Notes: generated by a model not told the origin, from the letters alone. A stretch of DNA of 64,000 nucleotides from Scilla litardierei (GCA_030789695.1 CM061142.1:357219486-357283485); one strand, 5' to 3'. Positions 10,131 through 23,129 are shown, counted from the stretch's first letter. Numbers and translations: made by a program.

Positions 10131-11016
10131 GGAATTTCAGCTAGGCCCAATGGGCCGGGCCAAAAAGATGTTTTCATTTGTTTAAACCCTTTAAAAAAAT
10201 TTGGACCTGGTTATTTTCTTTGGGCTTATCCCCTATTTAAAACTCCTTTTAAATTCCTTTACTGGACCTGTTTGAACTCTGATTTGAGCACGGTTTTCTC
10301 CCCGACTTTCGTGAAAAAATCCTCTTCATTTCTATGCCTTTGTAAAATATATTTGTAAATATTTTACAATACATATTTTATTTTCTATTGCATCATATGC
10401 AATAGTCCACATCTTTAATATTAAAATCTATTTTGCATCAAATATAAACAAACTGAGGGCATACATCCATCAACATCTTCCACTTGCACTCAAGATCATT
10501 TATCCCGAATGCAGAAACTATCTGCAATCTCTTTGCAGCTTGAGGCTTTAGACTTATATCGCAAACTCTTTGCGACTTAATTAATTCACATACATCATAT
10601 GTATTATCTCCCTCAATTTAACCTATTACTAGATGAATTTCTAACTCTATGTAAGACCCGACAGCCTGACCCTACTACAGGTTGGGCTCGAAACCCCAGA
10701 CATCAGTGACCACGAGCAGCAGGTGGCGTCCCTGTTTTGGTATCATACTTGTATGGTTTGCTCATTGACATGAGTATTGTCGGGACCACCCTGACTGTGT
10801 CCGTGATGAATACCGCAGTTTTAGTCCCCTCGTCAAAACTATGTCGCATAGTTAAGTCTATGGTATGGTCAAACTGTCAACCCCAATAGCTTGAACTTGA
10901 TTAGTTTTCAACGGTCCTTAGTAAAATAAAGTTGGATTTCTTCCAACATACATTGGCAAAAGTTTTTCACTAAAGATCGAACCAACACATGCGATACTAA
11001 CTCCCCATAACGGGAG

Positions 11017-11021
11017 AGACG
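11017..11021. repeat. Copia-T target-site duplication, left
   Basis: agacg. The right copy is aggcg at 18903-18907, differing by one transition. Confidence 0.75.
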
Positions 11022-11626
11022 TGTCGGATCCTGCCAAAACAGAGTTAGGATCGATAAATGAAGTTGAGACTTACGCTTGCATATACGGCACGGTAGTCAC
11101 AGAACTTCGCCTTCGGATTCGCTACGACGGATCGAGTCTTCTCACGAATGGAGTAAGGCTACTAAATCCACAATCTAAATCTCTACTTTTAGATTAAGAA
11201 CTTGGATAAAGAGGGAGGAAGGATTTCGGCAGAGCTTCGCTAGAATGAAATGCATGCAAGAATGCCATGCAAAAGTGTAAAGAAATGGCTAACCCTTGGG
11301 TCTTATTTATAGCCCCCAAGGTAGTTATTTTAGGAGTAATTGTTCCTTTGGAACAATTTAACTAAGGTGTACCATCATACATGGCACATTATAAGCTTAA
11401 GTTGTACCATATGCATGGTACAACATAAGCTTAAGATATTACCCCTTTATTAGCCATATGTCGCATGCACTTATGCACATATAATGCGACTTTCCCATCA
11501 ATCTAGAGATCCTCTCCGCAAGGGAACATATTCCCTTTGCACACGACTTCGTGTACGCGACGTTCGAGGTCCGTATTCCCTCGTACATCCCCTACAAGGG
11601 TGTACTAACGTCTTCCATATCCAACA
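11022..11626 (-). repeat. Copia-T 3' LTR (605 bp)
   Basis: The left LTR in window coordinates; it is the same length as 18298-18902. On the plus strand it starts tgtcggatcc (tgtaggatcc in the other copy) and ends ccatatccaaca. It contains a minus-strand TATA-like sequence at 11302-11312. Confidence 0.9.
11302..11312 (-). promoter_or_regulatory. TATA-like box in Copia-T 3' LTR
   Basis: The reverse complement reads CTATAAATAAG; it is present in both LTRs of the element. Confidence 0.5.
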
Positions 11627-11638
11627 TCTTCCACTCAC
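11627..11638 (-). promoter_or_regulatory. Copia-T polypurine tract
   Basis: The reverse complement reads GTGAGTGGAAGA, directly upstream of the 3' LTR start TGTTGGATATGG. It is the expected plus-strand primer site. Confidence 0.7.
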
Positions 11639-12642
11639 ACTTGAGGGGATTGTAAGAGAACGTCTTTCTCTTAGTTCTTTCATCTATCATACCGAGAAAT
11701 AGACCTTGCGACCGTCATGCGCGTAGAGTCTGTTGTTGTGCACTTGTTAGAGATACACAACGACATCGAAGGTGCAAAGTTGAGTAGTTCAACGCATGCT
11801 TTTCCCTAGATTATTTCTTAACATTTCTTATACTTTATATTCAACAATTGAATCCCATCTGGATCACAATTGGCTGGCCAGCTTTGAATCGTTAAAGTCC
11901 AAATGTGAATATGAAATCAAGCTTCCTCTTCTTGCGAACCTTCTGATCTTGACTTGATTCGCTTTTCTAACGTGCCCCGCCGAGCCGAATTATCATAGCC
12001 CATTAGCAACACGCTAAGATAGCGATCATCTCGTCAAATCTAAAGGAACCAATTGGAGTCCTTGAGGGTAAGAGTTAAGGCCCATATGGCCTTTGAGTCT
12101 CACATAATAGCAAACACTATTGCTACTAACTCAGTGGTCGAAATGCATACGTGGTATGAACACGTATTACAACATCGCTCCTTTCCCAGGGAGTGTATGT
12201 CTCAATGATGTTGTAAGGATGATGATCAGACACCACAATGTCTGACTTTGAGTCCCTTATTCTACTCAAATAATCCTTTGGACTCACATCCTGCATTTAG
12301 ACAGATATGATTTCAAAAAAAATCCTCTTAGATCTTTTGTAAGCATCCATATGATGCAGATCTTTCATGCGACCATTTTGTTTAAGTCATGACTCTTAAA
12401 TCATCCGTCTGATGATTTTGACTTCAAACAGGTCTCATCTCTATTCCATCCGTCTGATAGAATAAGGCGGTTGCTCATGTGAGAGAGCCAATCTCAATCT
12501 GTCCGACATACTAGAATTCAGCTGAGATTTCAAAAATGTACACAAACATTTCTTAAGAAATTCATATGCAATGTTTGAAAAAGAACTTATTCTTTTATTA
12601 ATTTTGATCATTTACAGACATGGAAATTTACATTGGTACAAC
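11639..12642 (-). other. Copia-T 3' noncoding region
   Basis: About 1 kb between the RNase H stop codon and the polypurine tract. I see no coding frame longer than background and no recognisable RNA. Short repeated phrases occur (atccgtctgat near 12405 and 12450). Confidence 0.6.
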
Positions 12643-15600
12643 TCAGCTCTTACGCAATCCTTGAGATGATAAGTGTTTGTAAAACACATCTCTGGGGATA
12701 GCCTCCGTAAGCGGATCCGCTATCATCTCATGCGTAGATATGTACCTTATGTCTACCTTCTTGGTCTTTTCATAGTCTTTTGTAAATTTGCAGCGGATAT
12801 CTATGTGTTTGGTCTTACAATGGAATTTCGGATCTTTGACATAGGCAATAGATGCTTGACTGTCGCTGTGTATGGGTACAGCACCTGAGTCACTTGCATT
12901 AATTAGCCTGTCTAAGAACTTCCTAAGCCAAACAGCCTCTTGGACTGCCATGCTAAATGCTACAAACTCGGCTTCCATGGTTGAAAGTGCGATGCATGAT
13001 TGTTTCTTGCTACTCCAGGATATTGCACCATATCTGAGTAGAAAAACATATCCTGAGGTCGATCGTCGCTCATCGAGATCACCCGCCCAATCAGCATCAG
13101 TGTAGCCTTCGAGCCTCAAGGCATCTCCTTGATAGCATAAAGCAAATTCTGCAGTTCCTTTGAGATACCGCATTATCCTCTTAACCGCTTTCCAGTGTAC
13201 TTGCCCTGGGTTGGATTGGTAACGACTTACCATTCCAACGGCAAAACAGATGTCCGGTCTTGTACACATCATAGCGTACATTAGACTACCGACTGCACTG
13301 GAATATGGAACTTTTTCCATAATCTCCTTCTCTTTTTGGTTCTTCGGACATGATTTCAGACATAAATTGTCGCACTTGCTTATTGGAGTATATGGACTTG
13401 CAGTCCTGCATATTAAAACGTTCTAGAACCTTCTTTATATAAGTCTCCTGTGAAAGAGAAAGAAGTTTCTTTGAACGATTCCTTGAAATCTTAACTCCAA
13501 GGATATATGCGGCTTCTCCCATGTCTTTCATCTCAAAAACTGATGATAGCCCAGCCTTGATATCCATCACAAAGCCCTTGTCATTTCCGGCTATTAAAAT
13601 GTCATCTACATATAGAGACATAATAACATACTTGTTCTTATTCCTCTTGATATATACACAGTTATCTTCATTAAGCATGGAAAATCCATTTGATAAGACA
13701 ACCTCTTGAAATCGTATATACCATTGCCTCGAGGATTATTTAAGACCATATATGGATTTAAGAAGTTTACAAACCTTATGTTCGTTTCCTTCTTTTACAA
13801 ACCCTGTTGGTTGTTCCATATAGATCTCCTCGTCTAATTCTCCATTGAGAAAGGCAGTCTTTACATCCATTTGATGTAATTCGAGGTCTAAGCAAGCTAC
13901 CATTGCCAGAATCAGGCGAATTGAGGTAAAACGAACAACATGTGAGAAGGTCTCTTCGTAGTCTATCCCTTCCTGTTGCGTAAAACCTTTCGCGACAAGG
14001 CGAGCTTTATATCTGTCAATAGAGCCATCAGCCTTATGCTTGATCTTGAGAACCCATTTGTTCCCAATAGCTCTACGTCCTCTGGGTAAGTCAACTAAGT
14101 CCCAGACTTGGTTAACTTTCATGGATTCTAACTCCTCTTGCATCGCTTCCATCCATTTGTCTTTAGCAGGGCAAGATACGGCCTGTTTGAAAGTAGCAGG
14201 CTCATCATCTTCTTGTAGTAAAGTCATAAAGGTTTGCGGAAATTCATCCTCAAATCTTAGAGGAGCCAACCTTGTATGACTACTACGTCGTATTTGAGAT
14301 TCTTCAAGTCCTTGTTGACTTGAGTTTAGATCAATTCTAATATCACTCCCACTTGGAATGTCGTTAGAATTGCTCCCACTTGGATCATTATTCCCGTATG
14401 GAATAGGACAATCGTCATTCGTATAATCCATTGGTGAAGGTTGAAACGTATTTTCGTTTTCACCAAGAATTCTCCCACTCGAATGAGGTAATCCTTCTTG
14501 ATCATAAATCTCAAATAGAGATAAGTCCTGACTTATCTCGCCCTGTCTTGGAAACTCGTTTTCCAAGAAAGTGACATCCCTCGACTCAAACTCAATTAGC
14601 CCACCATTGTCTTCCTGACTAACAAAAACATAACCTTTGGAGTTTTCTGCATATCGTATAAAGATACATTTCCTTCCCCTTGGCCCAAGTTTGCCATACT
14701 TATGGGAGGAAATATGTGCGTAGGATGCACAACCCCAAGGTTTCAAAATGTTTAAGTCAGGAGACCTTTGGTTCCACAACTCATAAGGAGTGGAGCTAAC
14801 TGATTTCGAGGGTACGCGGTTTAAAATGAAAGCGGCTGTCAATAATGCATCACCCCAAAAGGTGATTGGCAAGTTAGCTTGCGTCATCATTGAACGAACC
14901 ATTTCCATTAAAGTCCTATTTCTCCTTTCTGCAACACCGTTTTGTTGAGGAGTATAAGGCATAGTTACCTGATGTACTATACCTTTTTCATCACAAAGTT
15001 CCTTAAAACTTATTGATTGATATTCATCGCCCCTATCGGTTCGCAAGACCTTAATCTTGCGATCTAATTGATTCTCCACTAAACTCATATAGTTTTTAAA
15101 GCAAGCCAAAGCTTCACTTTTGTGGGATATCAAATAGATATGTCCGAATCGGGTGAAATCATCAATAAAAGTGATGAAATAGGACTTTCTGCGTCTTGTC
15201 TTGACATTCATCGGACCACATATGTCCGAATGGATAAGCTGTAATGGAACCTCGGCCCTTGTGCCGGTTCCAAACGGCTTGCGACAAGATTTCCCCACAA
15301 GACAATGTTCGCAGGTCGACATTTCAACCTTTAAAACATTGTATAGAAGGCCACGTTTGGCAAGTCTATCCATACGCGTTGGTCCAATATGACCAAGCCT
15401 TGCGTGCCAACAAATCACATCAGACTCATAAGTCTTAGAATTTGCAATAAGGAAATTTTCATTACATGAGGAATCATACATTGTACTCATTACAATAAAT
15501 ACTTTAAATACAAACCCAGTACCAATAAGAGTATTATTACAACTTAAGTCCACATTACAATCATGAAAAAACCAGTTATATCCAAGACCCATTAATACGA

Positions 15601-16744
15601 CCACAGAAATTATATTCCTTCGAATATCTGGAGCGAATAGGACATCATGAAGTAGGAGAGTGCGGCCGTTGTCCAAGACTAGCTTGCAAATCCCAACGCC
15701 TTTCACTTCAACACGTGTGTTGTTTCCTACATAGATCCACTTCGTTCCTTGGGGTATCCGGTGATACTCCACGAAGGACCGTCTGTCCCTTGCTATGTGG
15801 TCGGTGGCACCTGAATCAATTATCCAAAATGGATTAGATTCCACAAGAAATATTGAACTAGAAACACATATGTAACTAGTATATTTACAAGTTACCTCGT
15901 CGCCTCCACTCGTACACGAACGAGCATAGTGACCGAGCTTGTTGCACTTGAAGCACTTGATCCTCTTCAAGTCTTTCTTCTTGTGCCATTTCTTGTGCCC
16001 ACCCTTATGTTTGGGTTTCTTGGTAGACTCAGGTTGCTTATTACGTTCATTAGTGAACTTCGAACGATCTTTCCGTTTCTTTCCCCCGTGTGAGGAACTA
16101 GCAACCATGTGCACTTCTGCACTTGGCTTGGCAGCCGCAAGCCGCTCTTCCTCTAATTCGAGGTGCTTGGAAACATCGCTGAAGGTCTTGATGCTCTCAT
16201 TGTGAGTGAGATGCATCTTCATTTGATCCCACCCATTTGGTAGGGAACGTATAACTGCTTGGATTTGTTGCTCATCAGTGAGCACATGACCTGCGTCCTT
16301 TAACTCCGAGATAAGGTTCGCCATATGTCGCAGATGTTTCCCCATGGAATGATCTGGACGTTTCTTATATGTATCGAACCTTATAGTTAAGGCACGAAGT
16401 TTGGACACCGATGTGCCACCGAACTTCTCCTCTAGCTTGGACCATATGTCCATGGCTAGGTCATGTTCTCGGAAGATGCGCATTATGTCATCAGCCATAC
16501 TGCTTAATAACGTAATGCGCGCTATCTTGTTCTTCCGAGACCAAGCATCAAAAGCTTCCTTGTCTCGTCGGTGTTGGGCCGTAGTGCCCAACTCGGGTTC
16601 AATCATAACGTTCTTTAGAGTTTTGAGCACTTCTTGCTCCTCTAGAACGTATTGTATCTTGATGGACCAAAGTTTGTAATTATCGCCGTTGAGTTTTTCA
16701 CCTCTGTTTAACTCAGCGACGATATTCTTTGAAGCGGAAGACAT
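12643..16744 (-). pseudogene. Copia-T gag-pol polyprotein, one nonsense and one frameshift
   Basis: The start is placed at 16744 (MSSASKN), the family-like Gag start; an upstream in-frame ATG lies at 16801. In order: Gag (NGDNYKLWSIKIQYVLEEQE), zinc knuckle CFKCNKLGHYARSC (CX2CX4HX4C), protease WIIDSGATDHIA, integrase with HARLGHIG/CEHCLVGK, IHSDICGPM, RTDRGDEYQS and GVAERRNRTLMEM, RT with MDVKTAFLNGELDEEIYMEQ and LYVDDILIAGND, and RNase H with YTDADWAGD, STMEAEFVA and IHSDSQASIAY. The C-terminal order (integrase before RT) is that of Ty1/copia. Breaks: TAA at 13736-13738 after SIYGLK, with the same frame continuing, and a 1-nt frameshift near 13385-13393 in RT. All domains are otherwise intact. 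The Tork lineage is suggested by overall wording, not proven. Confidence 0.9.
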
Positions 16745-18283
16745 TTTACTTTTAAAATGCTGCAAAAGACATAAAACCAAAGGTTTGATCAAAAATTGCA
16801 TTTAAAATTCTTAAAATACAATTCCCATTTGAAGTGATAGTAGAATATCCCATTTGGATAGTTCAAATTTCAACTCCCACTTGGAATGATATTTATAATT
16901 TGATAAGTTACTTTCGAAAAATATTGAAGATGTTACTCTAGAATCGGAAAGGTCACTATGTTTCCTATCACCATCTAGAGTAACTTTCAATATTTCTCCC
17001 TCACTTTATCAAATGTTAGTACTCTTATAGTACTTTGCAGCGGAAAAGCGTTTTTGAAAACGTATTTTTCAAAACGTATGAAAACGTATTTTTCAAAAAA
17101 AAAAATATATATTTCATCTTAGTACCCTTATGATACTAGTGAAACATTCGGCACTTCCTGACCATTTGTCGGGAATGAGCCGTAGCCGTGCCAAGGTCGG
17201 ATCCCCCTTTTGGGATTTTTCTGCAAACTATCGTCGCCGGCTCCCGTATGGATCCAGGCGTTTCCCCCCGTATGAGAGAATTTTGATGCAGACGACTGTC
17301 GTTTGGCCCCGTGTGGGCTAGTCGGCACGTTCATATTCGACCAAGGCCTTTTGCCGAATTGGTCGACCAAAACACCCGAATTGGTCGACCAATGATAATG
17401 GTCTGAAATTTCTCCGACCAGGGCCTCTGCCCTGGCCGAGGCTGGCCAAGGGCCGGCCAGGGCCTCTGCCCTGACCGGCCAGGGGCCCTGGCCCCTCGGC
17501 CAGGGCCTCTACCCTGGCCGAGGCCGGCCAAGGCCGGCCAGGCCCTGGCCGAGGCCAGGGCGCCGGCCCTGGCCACTGCCAGGGCCGGCCAGGCCGGCCC
17601 CTGGCCTTGGCCGGGGCCGGCCACTGCCGGCCTTGGCCGGGGCCAGCCATGGCCGGCCTGGCCATGGCCGGCCATGGCTTGGCCATGGCCGGTCATGGCC
17701 AAGGCCATTTTGGCCTTGGCCGGCCATGGCCGGCCTCCCCTTGTGTGGGGTGGCCGCACACCCCCGCCGGAGGGGGTTGCCGCGGTGGTTATTGGCCGTA
17801 GCCAACCCCTTCCGCATGGGGAGGGGGGTGCATGACCTTCATAGCCCATTTGGCCATGGTGCACATGCACTAAAAATCATCTTCCCCGATGGGAATAACC
17901 ACCACCTTCTTCTCCGGTGAAGCACCCGTTCGTTGAGGAAGTAGTTGTCCTCCAATGGCCGTGTGCCAAAAAATGAACCCACTTCAAAAATTCGTAAACT
18001 ACGCGCTCCACATGAAGAGAGCGACCATTCCCTATGAATGGAGACTCAGCATCCATGAAGAGAGCGAGTTTGACGATTTGAACGGTCGGTTCTTCCCGTC
18101 ATGAAGAGTTCCTGTCATATCTGTAATGACAGGAGACCCTAACGTGAAAAGAACAACCGCTGCGTCTCTCCGTCATAAAGCGTTCTTACCATATCCGTAA
18201 TGGAAGGATACCCATTCGTGAAAAAGACAACGACTCGTTCATAGTTTCGACGGGGCGGCGGTATGACCGGGGCGAACCCGTAT
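16745..18283 (-). other. Copia-T leader between PBS and gag
   Basis: A long leader of about 1.5 kb with no gene. It contains GC-rich GGCC-repeat DNA (17405-17760) and weak repeats around atgaagagagcga/catgaagag (18010-18240). Open frames within it follow from GC content and low complexity. Confidence 0.6.
17405..17760. repeat. GGCC-rich quasi-palindromic array
   Basis: About 350 bp are built from permutations of GGCCAGGGCC, GGCCGAGGCC, GGCCAAGGCC and GGCCATGGCC. Almost every unit is its own reverse complement or nearly so, so both strands look alike and open frames appear on both. It is in the transcribed leader of Copia-T and could fold strongly as RNA. Confidence 0.8.
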
Positions 18284-18297
18284 GGCTTTGATACCAA
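18284..18297 (-). promoter_or_regulatory. Copia-T primer-binding site
   Basis: The reverse complement reads TTGGTATCAAAGCC, one base from the usual copia tRNA-Met site TGGTATCAGAGC, and directly abuts the 5' LTR end TACA. Confidence 0.85.
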
Positions 18298-18902
18298 TGT
18301 AGGATCCTGCCAAAACAGAGTTAGGATCGATAAATGAAGTTAAGACTTACGCTTGCGTATGCGACACGGTAGTCACAGAACTTCGCCTTCGGATTCGCCA
18401 CGACGGATCGAGTCTTCTCACGAACGGAGTAAGGCTACTAAATCCACAATCTAAATCTCTACTTTTAGATTAAGAACTTGGATAAAGAGGGAGAAAGGAT
18501 TTCGGCAGAGCTTCGCTAGAATGAAATGCATGCAAGAATGCCATGCAAAAGTGTAAAGAAATGGCTAACCCTTGGGTCTTATTTATAGCCCCCAAGGTAG
18601 TTATTTTAGGAGTAATTGTTCCTTTGGAACAATTTAACTAAGGTGTACCATCATACATGGCACATTATAAGCTTAAGTTATACCATATGCATGGTACAAC
18701 ATAAGCTTAAGATATTACCCCTTTATTAGCCATATGTCGCATGCACTTATGCACATATAATGTGACTTTCCCATCAATCTAGAGATCCTCTCCGCAAGGG
18801 AACATATTCTCTTTGCACACGACTTCGTGTACGCGACGTTCGAGGTCCGTATTCCCTTGTACATCCCCTACAAGGGTGTACTAACGTCTTCCATATCCAA
18901 CA
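18298..18902 (-). repeat. Copia-T 5' LTR (605 bp)
   Basis: The right LTR in window coordinates, the same length as 11022-11626, about 98 percent identical by eye. It contains the TATA-like sequence at 18578-18588 on the minus strand. Confidence 0.9.
18578..18588 (-). promoter_or_regulatory. TATA-like box in Copia-T 5' LTR
   Basis: The reverse complement reads CTATAAATAAG; it would drive the element's genomic RNA on the minus strand. Confidence 0.5.
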
Positions 18903-19192
18903 AGGCGAATTCTCTCTTGGTCATTACTCTCCTCGCATGCTTCAAATGTCACCAGACTAAATAACTTTCGACAGGCCTTGCCTCGAAGCTAGGTCGGAAA
19001 TCTAAGTTACATCATTCACGTACAGGTTCGTACAATGACCTCAAGTCTAAAGACCAACTAGCCTATCATCACAGAGAGTTATCACTGACAAGATCGTTTT
19101 GTTGATCATGTGATAACTCTCGTTGGGTTGTTCAGTGAACTCATTCTCCAATGAGCACCTGTGTCTCATCTCTGACTTTGCCAAGTCGAACT
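18903..19192 (-). repeat. Copia-A 3' LTR, inner piece, 5' truncated
   Basis: It continues the LTR from 11021 (after the TSD). On the minus strand it matches Copia-C LTR positions of about 26890-27160. The first roughly 350 bp of the LTR and the polypurine tract are missing, because at about 19192 the sequence jumps to internal DNA (atctggataaatggg). This deletion alone would block a new round of replication. Confidence 0.65.
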
Positions 19193-21900
19193 CTAGCCCA
19201 TTTATCCAGATATCTTATACCGCATTTACACATAAGTTTCTCTTTACTTTATGTGGCAGAGCTCTCGTGAGTGAATTTGCTAAACCGTCTTTAGTTATAG
19301 ACTTAAGCAGTTTCTATGTTCATTTTAGACCATACATTTGTATCGCATCCAAATAATTTCCTTGTTCTCTTGGAATCCATAATATTTAATTTGCTTGGAT
19401 CTCATCCAGCTCATTGTTCCTTACGAGAATAATCCTACATGGTTACTGGTCAACTGTACGGTTCATAATAATTTCTGATAAAGTGTCAAACTCTTTGACC
19501 ACTTTGTCAAATATATGTTCCGGATCCTTTGTGCCTTGCATGTTTTTAATTCGCTCCCACTGACCTTGAAAACTCTCTGGCTGATTCACATAAGTACGTT
19601 CCTCTAAATCATATTTAGAAAACAGACTATACATGAATACCCAAGTTTTCATGGTCATCATGAGCATTTAAACCGAGTCTGATCCGAATAAATCTGTACA
19701 CATCTGTTGTTGATGAAGTTTCATCACAATTCGTTTATATGAGTTCTGATGATAACTTTCCTTAACCAGCATGAATTGTACTTCACTATTTTCCATCTGC
19801 ACTAATCTTCTATCTTGAAGATTCACTTGCAGCCAAAGGAACACTTTCCTTGGGCACGTAAACTAAAGTCCATACCTTATTTACGTACATGGACATTTTT
19901 CGGATTGTCTCAAGCCATTAATGGCATCTCGAAAGTTGTTTAGGCCATTATCAACTATGATGTCTTACTCGACTTTTTGTCTCACGAGAGTTGTGTAATC
20001 ATTTAACTTCTTAACGATTAGTTTGAGGAATATCATACAGATAAGGTCCTCTCAGAACCTTATATAAACTTAGGCATTGCTATCTGAGACTTAACTCAGA
20101 GTGAGGATTGTAACTCAAAGTCACTTGCCATGTATCGCACCTTGTCTAACAAAGTGTGATTCTTGCTCTCCAATACACCGATGTGTTAAGAGACTTAACC
20201 TAAGAGAAAATCACATTTTCTTTTAATAACGCAATAATTATATAGCTAAGTATTCGACTCTTCGATCTGATCAAAGCAATTTAAATACTTCTGTTACTGT
20301 GTACTCTAAATGATCAGACTTGTGTTTTATCAAGAACATGTATCGCAATAAAATAAGTACAATATATCTAGGCTAATTTAGACTCGGGTCTGAATACATC
20401 CGTATGTATAAGACCGTGAGTTCTCCAACTCATTATCCCACTGTCTTACAGAAGGTGTTTGGTCATCATACTTTTGAAACAAGACTTACAAGTGTCTTCC
20501 GACTCATTATACGAGAGATCAAAACTCTCTTTATGTGACTTGTCAAGTTTGTTCTCATCGGTACGGCCTAGTTTATTATTGCCATAGATAAAGTTTCTAT
20601 AACATGTGTATTTGTGTATTAACATTTAATACAACATCATTATACAAAACATTCACACCAAGACATTGCTTCAGAAGCAAAGTAATGACATTCGCCTAAA
20701 TGTTTTCTCCTTTTGTATACTAATCATCATGAAATCTTGACATCATATATCACATTTTCAGTTCCACCTATTTTTACCTTTTCTTATCATAGTCAAAACG
20801 TTCTCAACCAACTTTCGTCAATGCCTTCTCCGTTTTAAATCACATTTAGATAATACTTTCCCAACAAAATTTATTAGTTGTGCAAGTACCTTACATATCC
20901 AAACAATTGAGCTTCACAACCTTGAGTTGACTTAACAAGTTGCTTGACTAAAGATCAGATATGGATACATGGTTTTGCACCGCTCGTGCACTCATCTTCG
21001 ATTCAAACAGTTTGACCAAAGTTTTGCATCTTGCGGATCGAAACTGTTTTCCATACAACCTTGAGTTGACTCAACAAATTGTATGAAGAAACTTGCTTTG
21101 AATATCAGTATGTTCAAGCTGCTCCTCATAGAGGTGAGTGACGGTAGTGTGCTTTTATTTCATTGGACATAAAGCTCAAGGAAATCATTGTCCGTAAGCT
21201 TGTGCTAGGAAGGACCGTTTAAGGTCAGTGAGAACCTGGTTTAGGCTATCAAACTTGATTTGAGGTGATATTCCTTAAAAAATCATCTTGACCGGTTTAC
21301 ATTTTCCTTTATGATATTATGTTTTGGATTCCATCAGGTATAACATAGAACTTTCATAGTTTAGCATATGTTCAATAATTTTTAAATATGGTTAAAATGG
21401 ATTTTTATTCAACTATATCCTCCCACTATATTTAGCGATCATCTTAAGCCATATAGATGAATGAATAATAATATTTAGTGGGAACAGGACCGACCACCCT
21501 GAGTCTCACAACCTTGAGTTGGGTCAACAAGTTGCTTAACTCTGCAATCGATAGATGACTCTTCATCAATCATATCGAATGTGATTCCCTTATAGGTTTT
21601 TACCCCTAGTCACTTATGACCTTAAGTTGGCTCAACAATTCATAAAGACTAATGTAGTCAGATCCTTGCTTTCTAGTCCAATCATAACCTACACCAGCAC
21701 TCGGTTTGTTCACGACGCGATGGTTTGGGTTAAGTCAAACTACATCACATGTTTAATGGAATTGGTTCCCAAAAGATAGTCATGTTATAGCTTGAGTTGA
21801 CTCAACGACTATAACATGAAATCCCTAGTTCCCAAAGTCCAAAAGTAAGGAGGGCTATGGCTCACCTTGAAGAAGATTTTTAACGTAATTAACTAGATAT
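19193..21900 (-). pseudogene. Copia-A decayed pol and internal region
   Basis: Read on the minus strand it parallels Copia-C 30235-33030. Recognisable scraps are an RT stretch around 19560-19630 (DLEERTYVNQPESF, matching the EEEIYM-QPEGF region of copia RT) and, near 19770-19900, a broken VWTL...KISADGK segment, the start of copia RT. Everything is full of stops and small deletions and no frame over 75 codons remains. Five copies of a TTGAG/CTCAA quasi-palindrome lie at about 20920, 21060, 21510, 21620 and 21795. The piece ends at 21900 where Copia-B is inserted. Confidence 0.6.
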
Positions 21901-23129
21901 TGTTGAGAGATGTATGCCCACGAGGAAATTTATCTTTGTAAACATCTTGTTTATGAATGAAAGTATGCTTTGTGGTATCAATTGTCTGAGTAATTTTCTA
22001 TTTATATGTTGCTTAGATAATTTCCTTAAACTCATAGTTAGGTCATACATGTTTCGAGATAGAGATCGCGATTATGAGAAATGTCTGACCGATAGGAGCT
22101 AGAGTATTAAAACGTTCGTGGTCATAAGAAGCATCGAAATAGGGATATCGGCACATCGGACAGACCATTGTGTCTTTGTCTTGATGATCTCATAGTCTTG
22201 CGACTTAGTGAAGTCGGAGACAAGACACATGTGCTCATTAGAGAATGAGTCCACTGAATGACCCAATAAAGAGTTATCAATGGTTAAACATTTACACTAT
22301 CATTAATAACTCTCTAGTGATGATAGGCAAGTTGGTCCTTAGGACTTGAGATTATTATATGAACCTGTTCATGAACAGTGTCGCGTAGATCTATGATCTA
22401 GCTTCGTGGCAAGGCCTGTTGAAAGGTCTTAGGTTGGGTGACACTTGAAGCGTACAAGGTGAGTAGTGATCAAAAGAGGATTCGTCTCTTCCGTCAATGG
22501 GAAGTTAGTGTCGTAGGCTCTGTACGGCTCTTGGTAAAACCTTGGCCAAGGTATGTTGTAAGAAGTACAATATGTATGTACCAGAGACCGAATAATACTG
22601 GCCAGTGCTAGCTAGTGGGGTGGACAGTTTTTCCATACCCTAGGCTATGCAAATGACATAGTTAAGATGAAGGGACAAAAACTGTGGTATTCGCCACGGA
22701 CACAATCAGAGTGATCCCGGCAACACTTTTATCGACAAGTCAATCACGTAATTATGATAAAGAAATAGGGATGACACCTGCTGCTCGTGGTTACTTTCGG
22801 CTAAGGATTTCGAGTCCCAACCTGTATTAGGGTCAGGCTGTAGGGTCTCACATCGAGTAGTATTCACGTCTAAGTAATAGGAAGAATGTTAAGAGGAATG
22901 CATTTGATGAAATGGAGTAATTTGGCTCACAAATAAGTTGTGAACTTAAAGCTAAAGAGTTTAGCATTGGGACAAATTAATACTTGTCATTAAATTTGAC
23001 AAAGATGCATGGAAACGAAGGGGACTTCTTGAGAAATCTACAGGAAGAAACCGCGTTCAAATCGGAGCACAAACGAGCCCAGAAATACAAAAACGGCAAA
23101 GAAAAGGGCAAAGTGGGCCTGTAGGTCTA

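Larger units (their letters stand above)
9077..11021 (-). repeat. Copia-A 3' LTR, outer piece
   Basis: It matches the opposite LTR at 63376-64000 over the shared part (tccttaggg..., agatctctacta, tctatctaacattt). Read on the minus strand it also resembles the Copia-B and Copia-C LTRs. It contains a TATA box at 9672-9686 and a GC-rich palindromic block at 9985-10130. It is cut at 11021 by Copia-T. Confidence 0.75.
11022..18902 (-). mobile_element. Copia-T: near-complete Tork-like Ty1/copia retrotransposon
   Basis: This 7.9-kb minus-strand element is bounded by two 605-bp LTRs (TGTTGG...CCTACA on its own strand). It lies inside the Copia-A LTR with a 5-bp TSD carrying one mismatch (agacg at 11017-11021, aggcg at 18903-18907). 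Both flanks rejoin into the LTR sequence seen uninterrupted in Copia-C near 27150. It has a PBS, a long leader, gag-pol, a 1-kb 3' untranslated part and a polypurine tract. By eye the LTRs differ at about a dozen positions, nearly all transitions, so it is one of the younger insertions here. The coding frame has one nonsense codon and one frameshift. Confidence 0.9.

Noticed and set aside
17331..17870. Several overlapping open frames of 100-180 codons on both strands
   Set aside because: They are a consequence of the GGCC palindrome array, which lacks stop codons on either strand; composition is extreme and no domain is visible.
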